Shown here piece by piece: positions 1-9,055 of a stretch of 64,000 nt of DNA (its first letter is position 1; the number at the start of each line of letters is the position of its first letter). Location of the stretch: assembly GCF_026278345.1 (NCBI RefSeq), contig NZ_CP111085.1, positions 2,430,001 through 2,494,000 on the forward strand. The letters are read 5' to 3'. The translations under genes and the position numbers were made by a program. This DNA is from Tellurirhabdus rosea. Lineage in GTDB: Bacteria > Bacteroidota > Bacteroidia > Cytophagales > Spirosomataceae. The notes below the pieces were generated by a model that saw nothing but the letters and a program-made list of their open reading frames with translations, was not told the origin of the DNA and did no database searches.

Positions 1-362
1 ACTTTTACAAACGCCTCGGGCAGCAGAAGCCCATTTTCGCGTCCGGCATTGACGACCGGGTTGACCACAAATCCCCAGTCGAAGCGCCGGGCGGCGCGGG
101 TCGTGTCCAGACGGCCGTATTCCCGCCGGAGGCTGGCCCGCAGCGTGACGATGGGCGATTCGAGAGGAACAATGCCGTACAGATTCGTTCGTAGCCAGAA
201 AGGCGTCGCCCGGTCCGTCGAAACGAGGCCCCCGGCCTCTACTTCGCCTTGAACCGAACGGCCCGGAAATCCCGACTGGGCCAATCCGGGGCCGCAGCCA
301 AGCAGGGAGAACAGAGCGGGCAGGAGGAGCCGGAACGCATTTCCCGTAAAAGTTACCTTCAT
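1..362 (-). CDS. Wzi-like capsule assembly / outer-membrane protein, N-terminal part only
   Basis: The frame is open from an ATG at 362 down to the window edge, so only about 120 residues are present. It begins with a hydrophobic export signal (residues about 10-28). A Cys at 23 behind LLG could be a lipobox, or cleavage could follow the A-Q near 29. The mature start contains a T-P-F-W-L-R-T-N-x-Y-G-I-V-P stretch, which I recognise from Bacteroidota proteins annotated as capsule assembly Wzi family, predicted outer-membrane beta-barrels. The assignment rests on this short N-terminus; the barrel itself lies outside the window. Confidence 0.6.
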   Translation of the reverse strand, partial: MKVTFTGNAFRLLLPALFSLLGCGPGLAQSGFPGRSVQGEVEAGGLVSTDRATPFWLRTNLYGIVPLESPIVTLRASLRREYGRLDTTRAARRFDWGFVVNPVVNAGRENGLLLPEAFVK

Positions 363-476
363 GCGGTGTGATCAGGACAAAAAAATTCGCTTTGCCGAAC
401 AGGTTCATTCAGCAAAGCGAATTAAAGCCATTTGCCGGTCTGACCGACAGCGATGGGAATATGCTTGTGTTAAATA

Positions 477-1340
477 TTATTTAGTGACCGAAACCCGGCC
501 TTCCATCGAGTGATGGAGCAAGAGCGTATCGGCGGGCTGCTCTTTCAGCCGCGAATCTGCCTTGTCACCGATCGGGCCTTTGCCAATGGTGATGCCACCG
601 TCCACCTCGTAGATGGCCCCGGTCACGTAAGAGGCTTCGTCGGAGGCCAGAAACAGGTACACGTTCGCCACTTCTTCGGGTGTTCCCAGACGGCCCAGCG
701 GCGTGGCCTGGGTGTTCGTTTTTTCCATCTCCTTGTCCATGGGGCCGGTTTCGGCATGCGTCCAGGCGGTGTCGATGGGGCCGGGCGCGACGATGTTACA
801 CCGCACGCCGAACTGCGCCTGCTCGGCCGCGAGGCCCTTCGTGAACGCGTGGTTGAACGCCTTGGTGCCGCCGTAGGGCGCATTTTTGGGAATGCCCAGC
901 AGGCCCGCTTCCGAGCCGGCGGTCACGATATTGCCTTTCGTTTTCTGCAACTCCGGCAGGGCCGCTTTCGACATCATGTAGGTCGTTTTGCAGTTATTCC
1001 GGAGCAGAAAGTCAAAGGATTCTTCGGTGAAGTCCGTCAGCGCGTTGGTTTCCGGGAAGACCCCGGCGTTGTTGATCAGCACGTCCAGTTTACCGTACGT
1101 GCTCACTGCGAGATCGACGCAGGAGCGCGCTACCACCTCCCGCGACAGGTCACCCTTGAACGCCGTCGCACTGCCGCCATGCTGGTGAATTTCGTTGACG
1201 ACGGCATCCACCGGGTCGTCGGCCATGCCGGCCACGATGACTTTGGCCCCTTCCTGGGCGAATTTTTTGCAGATGGCTTCCCCGATGCCGGTGCCTCCGC
1301 CGGTCACAATGGCGACCTTTCCTTCCAAACGCTTTTTCAC
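477..1340 (-). CDS. SDR family NAD(P)-dependent oxidoreductase
   Basis: This 287-residue protein is a classical short-chain dehydrogenase/reductase, cytosolic, oxidising or reducing a hydroxyl/carbonyl with NAD(P). The dinucleotide motif TGGGTGIG is at 13-20, NNAG at 90-93, the catalytic Ser near 143 and the Y-x-x-x-K pair at Tyr156/Lys160. The usual C-terminal A-S-Y-V-T-G...V-D-G-G segment is present near 235-250. The length is slightly above the family norm because of a charged C-terminal tail. It stands alone between the Wzi-like gene and the OmpA gene on the same strand. Substrate cannot be inferred. Confidence 0.9.
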   Translation of the reverse strand: MKKRLEGKVAIVTGGGTGIGEAICKKFAQEGAKVIVAGMADDPVDAVVNEIHQHGGSATAFKGDLSREVVARSCVDLAVSTYGKLDVLINNAGVFPETNALTDFTEESFDFLLRNNCKTTYMMSKAALPELQKTKGNIVTAGSEAGLLGIPKNAPYGGTKAFNHAFTKGLAAEQAQFGVRCNIVAPGPIDTAWTHAETGPMDKEMEKTNTQATPLGRLGTPEEVANVYLFLASDEASYVTGAIYEVDGGITIGKGPIGDKADSRLKEQPADTLLLHHSMEGRVSVTK

Positions 1341-1432
1341 TTGTCTTTCGGTTAACGTTGAGAACTACCCACTCAGGTGGTTAACCAGCAAGACGAAGGA
1401 TAGGTTATGCGGGGGTGTCAAAAAGAAGAAAA

Positions 1433-3916
1433 TTACTTGATAGCCAGCACCTTAAATTCGGTGCGGCGGTTGCGCTGGTATTCGGCTTCGGTGCAGATGA
1501 CGCCATCGACGCAATTATTCACGGGCATAGTTTCGCCGTACCCCGCCGCCACGAGCCGTTTCCGGCTGATGCCTTTGGACGCCAGGTAATTAACGACCGA
1601 GCTGGCCCGCTGGGCCGAGAGGTAGCGATTGTAGGTATTTTCGCCCCGGCTGTCGGTATGCGACCGGATTTCGACGCTCAGGGTCGGGTATTTCCGCATT
1701 GTCGCCACGAGCTTGTCCAGTTCGCGGGCGGCATCCGGGCGGATCGTCCACTGGTCGAGGTCGTAGTAAATGTTGTCGAGTTCGACGATATCACCGACGC
1801 GCAGCATTTTCAGATCGGCCGAAAGCACTTTGGGCGGCGTCCGTCTCGGCAGTTTCCGGATGCGGTTGGTATTGGTGCCGTACCGTTCCTTGGCCGCAAT
1901 GAGCGTAAACTCGCAGTTTTCGGTCAGTTCAAATTCGTAGCGGCCATCCGCGCTGGTCACTACCTGCTGCACCATGCCGTCGCATTCGTTCTTCAGCCGG
2001 ACCACCACGCCTTCGATGGGCTTGCGGTCCCGCTCGCTCATCACCACCCCGCGAATCCGGGATTTTTTCGGGTCCACCACGCCCCAGCCGTCGTTGCCGG
2101 AAGGAGCCGAGGCGCTGAGCTGGACGGTATCGGCCAGTTCTTTCGGCCGGAACAGCGCAATTTCGAGCCGGGAAGGCGAATCGTCGGTCATGCCCTGGGT
2201 CGAGAATCCGACGGTGCTGGTCATGAAGCCGTCTTTGGACGAACGCAGAATGAAATCCGAATTACCTTCCAGACAGAGCTGGGCCAGGCCGTTGGTTTTG
2301 GTCACCAGCGTCCGGGTGGGCTGCCCGTCGGTCCGCGACTGCACCTCCACCACGACGCTGTCGAGCGGCATGTTGCTTTCTTCGTCATACAGCCTCAGGG
2401 TCAGGTTCCGGCAGCCGTAGAGCGAGCTTTCCCGCACAAACCGGACAATATCGTCGCTGTCGTTGAAGCGGTTGGTGCTCAGAAAACCCGTCCGGCGAAA
2501 TTCGTCCGTAATCAGGCCAAAATCGTCTTTGTCGGAGTTGACGGGCGCTTCGAGGTGTTCGATCTGAGTGGCCTGCGTGCCATTGGTCATGTAGGCGCAG
2601 TACACATCCAGCCCGCCGAGCCCGCCTTTCTGGCCGTCCGAGGAGAAGTACAGATTCCCCACCTCATCGACAAAGGGAAAAAGCTCGTTGCCTTTGGTAT
2701 TGACCTGTCGGCCCAGGTTGACCGGTTTCGACCATTGTCCGTTCGTATACCGGGAAACGTACAGGTCGGTGCCGCCGAAGCCGCCGGGCATGTCCGAGGC
2801 AAAGAACAGCAGCTGGTCGTCTTTGCTGAGCGCCGGGTGGCCCACCGAGTATTCGTTGCTGTTGATGGGCAATTCCTGCACGTTTACCCAGGTGCCGTTC
2901 TGCTGTTCGGCCGTATAGAGCTTGAGGTTGGTGACGCCCTCGGCACTCTGCCGGACGCGGCCACCGTTGTAGTTATTCCGGGTGAAGATGATGCGGCTGC
3001 CGTCGCTGAAGAACGTCGCCGGACCTTCGTGGTAGCGCGTATTGATCTCTTTGTCGAAGCGCTGAACCGTCCCGGGTTTCTGGTACCCCAGTCCGCCGGT
3101 CACGTTATAACTGCCCGCATAATTCAGCGTTCGGGAGTCGTTGGCCGTGGCGCGGGTGTAATAGTCGCCGCCCAGAAGGGATTTTTCCTTTTTGGGAGCC
3201 GGCTGTGCGGGCGCTTTGGTCACGGTGCCGTCGGCCTTCACGATTTTGTCGATCCGCAGGTCCTGGCGGTTGGGCATGTAAAACAGGTCGAGGTAGCCGC
3301 CGCCCCCGCCGCTGCCCGACGTTTCGATGGCCGAGCCGCCTTTTTTTCCGGAAACAAACAGCAGTCCCTCCCGGAAGTACATCGGGCTGAATTCCGCGTT
3401 TTTGGTGTTCAGTTCGAGGATTTCGAGCCGGTATTTGGTCGGTATTTTCTTGGTGCCCGGCGCACCCTGGCCCACGCTGGCCGGGGCCATCGCGGCGGAC
3501 TTGCGGGCTGTCTGCTGGCCCTTCAGCGTGTTGTATTTTTCAAACATCGCCTGCGATTCGCGGTACTTGCCGTTGCTGGCGAGCACCTGGGCAAAATGCA
3601 GGTAATTGATGCTCAGATCAGCGGGGAGCGGTCCGCTGCCGATCAGGTCGCGGTACGTATTTTCGGCCTTTTGCAGGTCGCCGGCCGCTTTGTAGGCAAA
3701 AGCCAGACTAGCCTGGGCGGCAATCCGCTGTTCGGGCTTCAGGACGGTATTGAAATCCGAAAGCAGCTGGGTATACAGTTCGATGGAACGGCCGTAGGCA
3801 TGCAGCGTCAGTTGCCGGTCGGCCTCCTGCAGCAACGCCTGGGGCTGTGCCTGGCTGACCAGCGTCAGCAGCACCATCCAGCAAGCCAGTAACCACCGTT
3901 TCTTCCAGTTAAGCAT
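1433..3916 (-). CDS. OmpA family protein with TPR, PD40 repeats and regulatory-like domain
   Basis: I start at the ATG at 3916 (827 residues) because a clear signal peptide follows it (M-L-N-W-K-K-R-W-L-L..., cleavage after S-Q-A-Q). The frame is open further upstream but that part lacks protein-like composition. Order of parts: TPR-like N-terminal helices (about 25-130), WD40-like/PD40 beta-propeller repeats with F-x-S-D-x-x-G-G-x-G motifs (about 190-480), two carboxypeptidase-regulatory-like segments, and a C-terminal OmpA peptidoglycan-binding domain (last ~115 residues, with S-H-T-D-S-R-G and N-R-R-T-E). This architecture is typical of Bacteroidota periplasmic/outer-membrane anchors, some linked to gliding and type IX secretion. 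Its specific partner is unknown. Confidence 0.9.
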   Translation of the reverse strand: MLNWKKRWLLACWMVLLTLVSQAQPQALLQEADRQLTLHAYGRSIELYTQLLSDFNTVLKPEQRIAAQASLAFAYKAAGDLQKAENTYRDLIGSGPLPADLSINYLHFAQVLASNGKYRESQAMFEKYNTLKGQQTARKSAAMAPASVGQGAPGTKKIPTKYRLEILELNTKNAEFSPMYFREGLLFVSGKKGGSAIETSGSGGGGGYLDLFYMPNRQDLRIDKIVKADGTVTKAPAQPAPKKEKSLLGGDYYTRATANDSRTLNYAGSYNVTGGLGYQKPGTVQRFDKEINTRYHEGPATFFSDGSRIIFTRNNYNGGRVRQSAEGVTNLKLYTAEQQNGTWVNVQELPINSNEYSVGHPALSKDDQLLFFASDMPGGFGGTDLYVSRYTNGQWSKPVNLGRQVNTKGNELFPFVDEVGNLYFSSDGQKGGLGGLDVYCAYMTNGTQATQIEHLEAPVNSDKDDFGLITDEFRRTGFLSTNRFNDSDDIVRFVRESSLYGCRNLTLRLYDEESNMPLDSVVVEVQSRTDGQPTRTLVTKTNGLAQLCLEGNSDFILRSSKDGFMTSTVGFSTQGMTDDSPSRLEIALFRPKELADTVQLSASAPSGNDGWGVVDPKKSRIRGVVMSERDRKPIEGVVVRLKNECDGMVQQVVTSADGRYEFELTENCEFTLIAAKERYGTNTNRIRKLPRRTPPKVLSADLKMLRVGDIVELDNIYYDLDQWTIRPDAARELDKLVATMRKYPTLSVEIRSHTDSRGENTYNRYLSAQRASSVVNYLASKGISRKRLVAAGYGETMPVNNCVDGVICTEAEYQRNRRTEFKVLAIK

Positions 3917-4435
3917 ATTTATTATTGGGGCCGATACCAACCAGACCAGTCTGCCACCATCCACGCGCTTCTGCCAGGAAAAAACGGAGCCTGGTCGCTG
4001 TTTATGATTTCGGTACCGGTTGAAAAGCCAAAAATCGTACAAAATAAGGTCAGTTAAGCAATTAATCCCGCACAAAACACCACGCTACCAGACAGGCGTT
4101 GGCCTGCTGCGGGGTGAATCTGTAATTACCTGCAAACACTCCTGTTAATTCATCGGGTAAGGGAGGCAGCACCCGGGTCGACTTGCATTTATCTGTATAA
4201 TTGACTGACAGCAGTGACTGCAATTGGCCAGATGCACCCCGGTTTGTTACAAGCCGTTACGGTTTCACGCATCACAATTCATGCCAAGAGTCTTTTCTTT
4301 CCGTTAACGTTATCTCCGGACAAAATCTGCTGCCGTCGTGCTGAATAATGGCCTTTTCGTCCATTCGAAAAGGCCAGACACATGAAGGTTCTTTCACATA
4401 AATTGTGCCAACCTGAGGTTCGCTCCAGAAATTAA
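3917..4435. other. 519-bp non-coding interval
   Basis: No convincing gene is visible on either strand. The part nearest 3917 must hold the promoter of the OmpA-family gene. The only clear structure is a perfect 10-bp inverted repeat at 4350-4375, listed separately. Confidence 0.6.
4350..4375. repeat. Perfect 10-bp inverted repeat
   Basis: GGCCTTTTCG at 4350-4359 and CGAAAAGGCC at 4366-4375 are separated by a 6-nt loop. It lies 60 bp beyond the coding end of no + strand gene and upstream of the OmpA gene, so it fits neither as an obvious terminator nor as a near-promoter operator. Confidence 0.6.
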
Positions 4436-5623
4436 TCAGCTTCCCGAGGAAGCGGTTCGCTGCTCCCGGTCTTTTAATTCCTGCAGAACGGCGGCGGTAT
4501 CCTGCCCCCAGACCGGGGCCGCCCAGGCGGGGCGAACGGGCGTCCGGGAGAATTTCAGCGGAATGCCGATCTGCCTGAGCCGTCCCGCTATGGGGTGTTC
4601 CTGCTCGATAATCATCCCGCGGCTACGCAGATGGGGGTCTTTTTCCAGGTCCGGAAGGTCATAAACGGCCGTCATCGGAATGTCCTGCTCCGCGCCCAGT
4701 GCCGTCCAGTAATCGAGTGGTTTTGTACGGATCTCATCAGCGACCTCTTTCTGGGCCTGCTCCACCTGCTCCCGGTCGGTCAAAGCCGAAAAAGGCACCC
4801 AGTTCGGGCGACCGACGGCCGCGCAGAATCGCTGCCAGAATTTCGGCTCCAGCGTGCCGAGCGCGACGTATTTTCCATCGGCACAGGCATACACGCCGTA
4901 GTTGACCTGCCCGCCCGACAACGGCAGGGTTCCGCGCGGGGCGGCGGTTCCAGTCCCGGCGTACAGGGCGTAGCTGACCGACAAAAGCGGCATCACGGCG
5001 TCGGTCATGGACACATCCACGTGCTGCCCTTCGCCCGTGCGGTGGCGGGCCTGCAGGGCGGCCAGCGTAGCGATCACGGCCATGTACGACCCTCCGGCAA
5101 TGTCGGCCAGCTGCACACCGGGAACCACCGGCGGGCCATCCGCTTCGCCCGTCAGGCCCAGCACCCCGGCCAGTCCGGCATAGTTGAGGTCGTGGCCCGC
5201 GCGGTGGGCGTAGGGGCCGGTCTGGCCGTAGCCGGTTACGGAAACGTAGATGATTCGGGGATTGACCTGCCGGGCCGCTTCGTAGCCGATGCCCAGGCCG
5301 TCGAGGTAGCCGGACCGAAACTGTTCGACTACCACGTCCGCCGTCGCCACCAGCCGGAGAAATGTTTTGCGCCCTTCTTCGTGCGTGTAATCCAGCAGCA
5401 CACTCCGCTTGGACCGGTTGTAGCTCAGGTAATGGACCGATTCACCGTGAAGATGGGGCGGGAACGCCCGCACATAGTCCGGGACTTCGGGCGATTCGAT
5501 TTTGAGGACTTCGGCACCCAGATCGGCCATGAGCATGGTTCCGAGCGGGCCGGGCAGCAGGCGGGTCAGGTCCAGAATGCGCAGGCCGACAAGCGGGCCG
5601 GTTTCCGGTTTACGGTCGTTCAT
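4436..5623 (-). CDS. CaiB/BaiF family III CoA-transferase
   Basis: This 395-residue protein belongs to the family III CoA-transferases, which move CoA between carboxylic acids through aspartyl intermediates. Visible family hallmarks are the N-terminal G-L-R-I-L-D-L-T-R-x-L-P-G-P, L-G-A-E-V-L-K-I-E-x-P, the Y-N-R-S-K-R-S segment and the G-H-D-L-N-Y-A-G-L-A-G motif carrying the presumed catalytic Asp (about 164). Length matches the family (380-420). Alpha-methylacyl-CoA racemase is in the same fold family and cannot be excluded. No partner enzyme is adjacent. Confidence 0.88.
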   Translation of the reverse strand: MNDRKPETGPLVGLRILDLTRLLPGPLGTMLMADLGAEVLKIESPEVPDYVRAFPPHLHGESVHYLSYNRSKRSVLLDYTHEEGRKTFLRLVATADVVVEQFRSGYLDGLGIGYEAARQVNPRIIYVSVTGYGQTGPYAHRAGHDLNYAGLAGVLGLTGEADGPPVVPGVQLADIAGGSYMAVIATLAALQARHRTGEGQHVDVSMTDAVMPLLSVSYALYAGTGTAAPRGTLPLSGGQVNYGVYACADGKYVALGTLEPKFWQRFCAAVGRPNWVPFSALTDREQVEQAQKEVADEIRTKPLDYWTALGAEQDIPMTAVYDLPDLEKDPHLRSRGMIIEQEHPIAGRLRQIGIPLKFSRTPVRPAWAAPVWGQDTAAVLQELKDREQRTASSGS

Positions 5624-5699
5624 GAGGGGGTGTTTTTCCCCAAAATAAAAGCCGCCCGGCAGATTGCCAAGCGGCCCGTTGTTGTTTACCGCCCCGGAC

Positions 5700-6431
5700 T
5701 TAGAGGACCGTCACCTTGATGCGGTTGTAATAGAGCGTCGTCTGGCCTTCAAAGCCGGAATCCGTGCCGACAAACAGCCAGAGTTCGCCCTGGGCGTTGG
5801 TGGTCACGGCAAAACCCTGCTCGGAGTTTTTCCGCTGAATGAGCTTGTACGAGTAATCGCTACCCGGAATGCCTACGTTTCCGAGCAGCACGGCATCACG
5901 CCCGCCGACGGCCTGGTTTCCTTTGTCCAGGTTGAAATCGAAGAAAGTCCCTTTTTTCACCTTCGCCGGTTCGGTCGCCGAGGCTCCCGCTTTCAGGTAC
6001 ACGCTGCCGCCCGGAGAGCCCCCGATGCCGATGCCGTCTTCCGGATACTGGGAGGCAAGTTCCACCTCAAAAATCAGCCGGTAGGTGGTGTTCGGCTGCA
6101 GGCCGGTCACTTTGCGTTTGACGAACATAAACATGTCGTCGCTGCGGTTGTGGCCCGTAATCATCAGCGCTTTTTTGCTGCGGTCGAGCGGAGCGGGCAG
6201 AAAATCGTGCTTGAAGCTGAACTCCATGATATCTTTCTGCTGCTCGTCGTAGTCCGCAAAATCACCGCTCCAGCTTTCGGCGCTGTTGCGGAATTCAGAG
6301 TTTACCAGCGTTTTGCTGTCTACCGGATTCAACCCGTTCTGATCCGGATTGACTGAATCCGAATCAGACTGACAGGCGGTGTTCAGTCCTGCGCACAGCA
6401 GTGCCGCGACCAGCCACTTCATTTGTTTCAT
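5700..6431 (-). CDS. Predicted outer-membrane lipoprotein of unknown function
   Basis: This 243-residue protein opens with a lipoprotein signal: a hydrophobic stretch followed by L-N-T-A-C, with Cys20 as the lipidation site, then a run of acidic and Ser residues. An alternative start nine bases downstream (M-K-W-L) would keep the same lipobox. The mature part is rich in beta-type segments with Trp/Tyr (for example E-S-W-S-G-D-F-A-D-Y) and ends in a conserved-looking L-Y-Y-N-R-I-K-V-T. This resembles a carbohydrate-binding or jelly-roll fold, but I do not recognise the family. It is a single gene between the CoA-transferase and the vWA gene. Confidence 0.75.
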   Translation of the reverse strand: MKQMKWLVAALLCAGLNTACQSDSDSVNPDQNGLNPVDSKTLVNSEFRNSAESWSGDFADYDEQQKDIMEFSFKHDFLPAPLDRSKKALMITGHNRSDDMFMFVKRKVTGLQPNTTYRLIFEVELASQYPEDGIGIGGSPGGSVYLKAGASATEPAKVKKGTFFDFNLDKGNQAVGGRDAVLLGNVGIPGSDYSYKLIQRKNSEQGFAVTTNAQGELWLFVGTDSGFEGQTTLYYNRIKVTVL

Positions 6432-6533
6432 ACCCTGTGGAATTGTTTGGTAAAAAATTAATAACGGTGTGGTAGCTACCGGTTCGATGACCCCGCTCCC
6501 GTCGGCAGGGTTGTAACCGGCCCTGAAATATAT

Positions 6534-8375
6534 TTATTTTTTTACCATTTCACTAGGGGTCAGCGCCTTAGCTCCTTCCACCAATTGCAGGAATTCCCAC
6601 CGGTCGCCTTCCGTCCGGCCGTCGAGGCTTTTTCGGGCCAGTTCGGCCAGCTGTTCATAGTCCGCTTTTCCCTTAAATTCTGAATTCCGAAGCAGCAGTC
6701 CAAAACCGGCCACGGCGGCCGCAAACCGGAAGTCGGCGGAAGCCTGGGACAGCTGTCCGGGCCGGTGCCGGATGACTTTTTCCAGTTGTCGGCTCCGGCG
6801 CTCGTCCGGGCGCTTGTACCGGATCTTCAGCGTCGCCTGCTCGCTGCTGCCCCGCCCCGACAGGTCCGTTCTGAGGTACTTCAGCGAGTCCGTGACAGGC
6901 AGGTACGCGCTTTCGGTGCCCGCCGGAATGAGTTCGTACAGGGCCGTGACCGAGTGGCCCGCGCCCATTTCGCCCGCGTCTTTCCGGTCGTCCCTGAAAT
7001 CCTCATTCCGCAGCATCCGGTTTTCGTAGCCGATCAGGCGGTACGCCCGGACCTGCGCCGGGTTGAACTCCAGTTGCAGCTTTACGTCCTTCGCCACGGC
7101 GAACAGCGTCCCGCCGAACTCCTGCACGAAGACTTTGCGGGCCTCCTGCCAGGTGTCGATGTAGGCGTAGTTTCCGTTCCCCTTGTCGGCCAGCGTTTCG
7201 AGTTTGTTGTCCTTGTAATTGCCCATGCCGAAGCCGAGTACGCTCAGAAACACGCCCGTTTCGCGCTGCTCCTCCACCAGTCGCTGCAAGGCCGCGTCGC
7301 TCGACTCGCCCACGTTGAAATCGCCGTCCGTAGCCAGAATAACGCGGTTGTTGCCGTCCGTCCGGAAATGCTCCGCCGCGATTTTGTACGCCAGCCGCAG
7401 GCCCGCGCCGCCCGCCGTCGAGCCGCCTGCTTCGAGGGCGTCGATGGCCTGAACGATTCGCGTCCGCTCCGAGCCGGGGGTTGGGGGCAACACCAGTCCG
7501 GCGGCTCCGGCATAGGCCACCAGCGCCACGCGGTCCTCGGGTCGGAGCTGGCCGACCAGCAGTTTCAGGGCGGCCTTCACCAGCGGCAGTTTGTTCTCCT
7601 GGTTCATGGACCCGGACACATCCACCAGAAACACCAGGTTGGCGGGCGGCAGCTTATCGGCCGGAATACTCCGGGCCTGCAAACCGATCCGGAGCAACTG
7701 CAAACCCGGATTCCAGGGCGATTCAGCCAGTTCGGTATGGATGGCAACGGGGTCGTCGCCCGACGGTTGCGGATAGGAATAGGCAAAATAATTGATCAGT
7801 TCTTCGATCCGCACGGCGTCTTTCGGCGGAAAGTGGCCGCTGTTCAGGAAACGCCGGACGTTGGCGTAGGAGGCCCGGTCCACGTCGGCGGAGAAGGTGG
7901 TGACGGGCTGCTGCCGGGCGTCGTGGAAGGTATTTTCGTTGATGGCCGAGTAATCTTCCGTGTTTGGGCTGGGCGCCAACACAGTGACCGAGGCGGTCAT
8001 CTGCCGTTTCTGAACCGAGTTGTAGCCGGTCACAATCACTTCCTGCAGGTTGTGCACCTCGGGCTGGAGCTGCACCTTCAGGACCGACTGGTTGCGGCCG
8101 ACCGGCACCTCTTCCGTTTTGTATCCGAGGAACGAAAAAACCAGTGTCAACGCCGAATCGGGCACATTCTGGAGAACAAACCCGCCTTTTTCGTCGGTGG
8201 CGACGCCCCGGTTGGTGTTCTTCAGCGCAACGGTTACCCCGGCAATCGGCTGACCGGAAAAGTGGTCGGTCACAGTGCCCATGATGGTTCGCCGGGCCTT
8301 TGGTTGTGCGTTTACGTTCTGACCCGGAAGCAGAAAGACCGCAATCAGGCAGAGCATCGAAAAAAATTGCCGCAT
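6534..8375 (-). CDS. vWA domain protein with carboxypeptidase-regulatory-like N-domain (YfbK type)
   Basis: I start at the ATG at 8375 (613 residues) since a signal peptide (M-R-Q-F-F-S-M-L..., cleavage after V-N-A-Q) begins there; the in-frame extension upstream overlaps the divergent gene. Domains: a carboxypeptidase-regulatory-like beta-sandwich (about 28-105), a SusC-style linker E-V-I-V-T-G-Y-N-S (112-120), a YfbK-type N-terminal region, then a von Willebrand factor A domain with the MIDAS motif D-V-S-G-S at 252-256, and a C-terminal YfbK-like region. It is probably periplasmic or surface exposed and mediates metal-dependent protein contacts. It is transcribed divergently from the sigma factor gene only 98 bp away. 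Confidence 0.88.
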   Translation of the reverse strand: MRQFFSMLCLIAVFLLPGQNVNAQPKARRTIMGTVTDHFSGQPIAGVTVALKNTNRGVATDEKGGFVLQNVPDSALTLVFSFLGYKTEEVPVGRNQSVLKVQLQPEVHNLQEVIVTGYNSVQKRQMTASVTVLAPSPNTEDYSAINENTFHDARQQPVTTFSADVDRASYANVRRFLNSGHFPPKDAVRIEELINYFAYSYPQPSGDDPVAIHTELAESPWNPGLQLLRIGLQARSIPADKLPPANLVFLVDVSGSMNQENKLPLVKAALKLLVGQLRPEDRVALVAYAGAAGLVLPPTPGSERTRIVQAIDALEAGGSTAGGAGLRLAYKIAAEHFRTDGNNRVILATDGDFNVGESSDAALQRLVEEQRETGVFLSVLGFGMGNYKDNKLETLADKGNGNYAYIDTWQEARKVFVQEFGGTLFAVAKDVKLQLEFNPAQVRAYRLIGYENRMLRNEDFRDDRKDAGEMGAGHSVTALYELIPAGTESAYLPVTDSLKYLRTDLSGRGSSEQATLKIRYKRPDERRSRQLEKVIRHRPGQLSQASADFRFAAAVAGFGLLLRNSEFKGKADYEQLAELARKSLDGRTEGDRWEFLQLVEGAKALTPSEMVKK

Positions 8376-8473
8376 GGTCGTATGGAATTGAAGGGTTTTG
8401 TTTCTCTTAGAGATGCAGACCGGACGCGGATTCCACACAAGGGCTGTACGATTTTTCCGGAAAACGAGCATTG

Positions 8474-9055
8474 ATGTTTCTAAAGCGATTTCGAAAACCT
8501 ACCCCGACTACCGACGCGGATTACGTGTCGGCTTATCAGGCTACGGGCAATCTGGAATGGCTGGGTGAGCTTTATGAGCGGTACATGGAAATGGTGTACG
8601 CCCTGTGTTTCCGGTATCTGCGCGACGAAGACGAAAGCAAGGACGCGGTCATGGCCCTGTTCGAGCAGCTGATTACCGATGTTGGCCGTTACGAAATCCG
8701 GAACTTCAAAAGCTGGCTGCATACCACCGCCCGCAACTACTGCCTGATGCAACTGCGCCAGCGCCCCGTGACGGTAAACGGCCACGCTGTTGCCGACGAC
8801 GAACTGGACGATCTGCCGGTCAGCCACACCTCCGACGACAGCGCCGCCGACCTGGAACAGCAGCTTTCGCACATGGATGAATGTCTGAAAACGCTGCCGC
8901 CCGAGCAGCGGGCCAGCGTGTCTCTGTTCTACCTCGACCAGAAAAGTTACGCCGACATTGCGGCCCAGACGGGCTACGATCTGAAGCAGGTGAAAAGTTA
9001 CCTGCAAAACGGCCGGAGAAACCTTAAAATCTGTATTGAAAAGCGGAATGAGTAA
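8474..9055 (+). CDS. RNA polymerase sigma factor, sigma-70/ECF family
   Basis: This 193-residue protein has sigma region 2 (about 30-95, including Y-E-R-Y-M-E-M-V-Y-A-L-C and F-K-S-W-L-H-T-T-A-R-N) and region 4 (about 130-185, L-P-x-E-Q-R-A-S-V-S-L-F-Y-L-D-Q-K-S-Y-A-D-I-A). It would direct RNA polymerase to a small regulon. A TTG lies just upstream, but the ATG at 8474 is the natural start. Its stop overlaps the start of the next gene by 8 bp (9048-9055), so the pair is translationally coupled, the usual arrangement for a sigma factor and its membrane regulator. Confidence 0.92.
   Translation: MFLKRFRKPTPTTDADYVSAYQATGNLEWLGELYERYMEMVYALCFRYLRDEDESKDAVMALFEQLITDVGRYEIRNFKSWLHTTARNYCLMQLRQRPVTVNGHAVADDELDDLPVSHTSDDSAADLEQQLSHMDECLKTLPPEQRASVSLFYLDQKSYADIAAQTGYDLKQVKSYLQNGRRNLKICIEKRNE

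Noticed and set aside
1415-3892. An 825-codon open frame on the + strand opposite the OmpA gene
   Set aside because: It is a shadow of GC-rich coding sequence. The translated product is rich in His/Arg/Val with no domain, and the opposite strand has clear family motifs.
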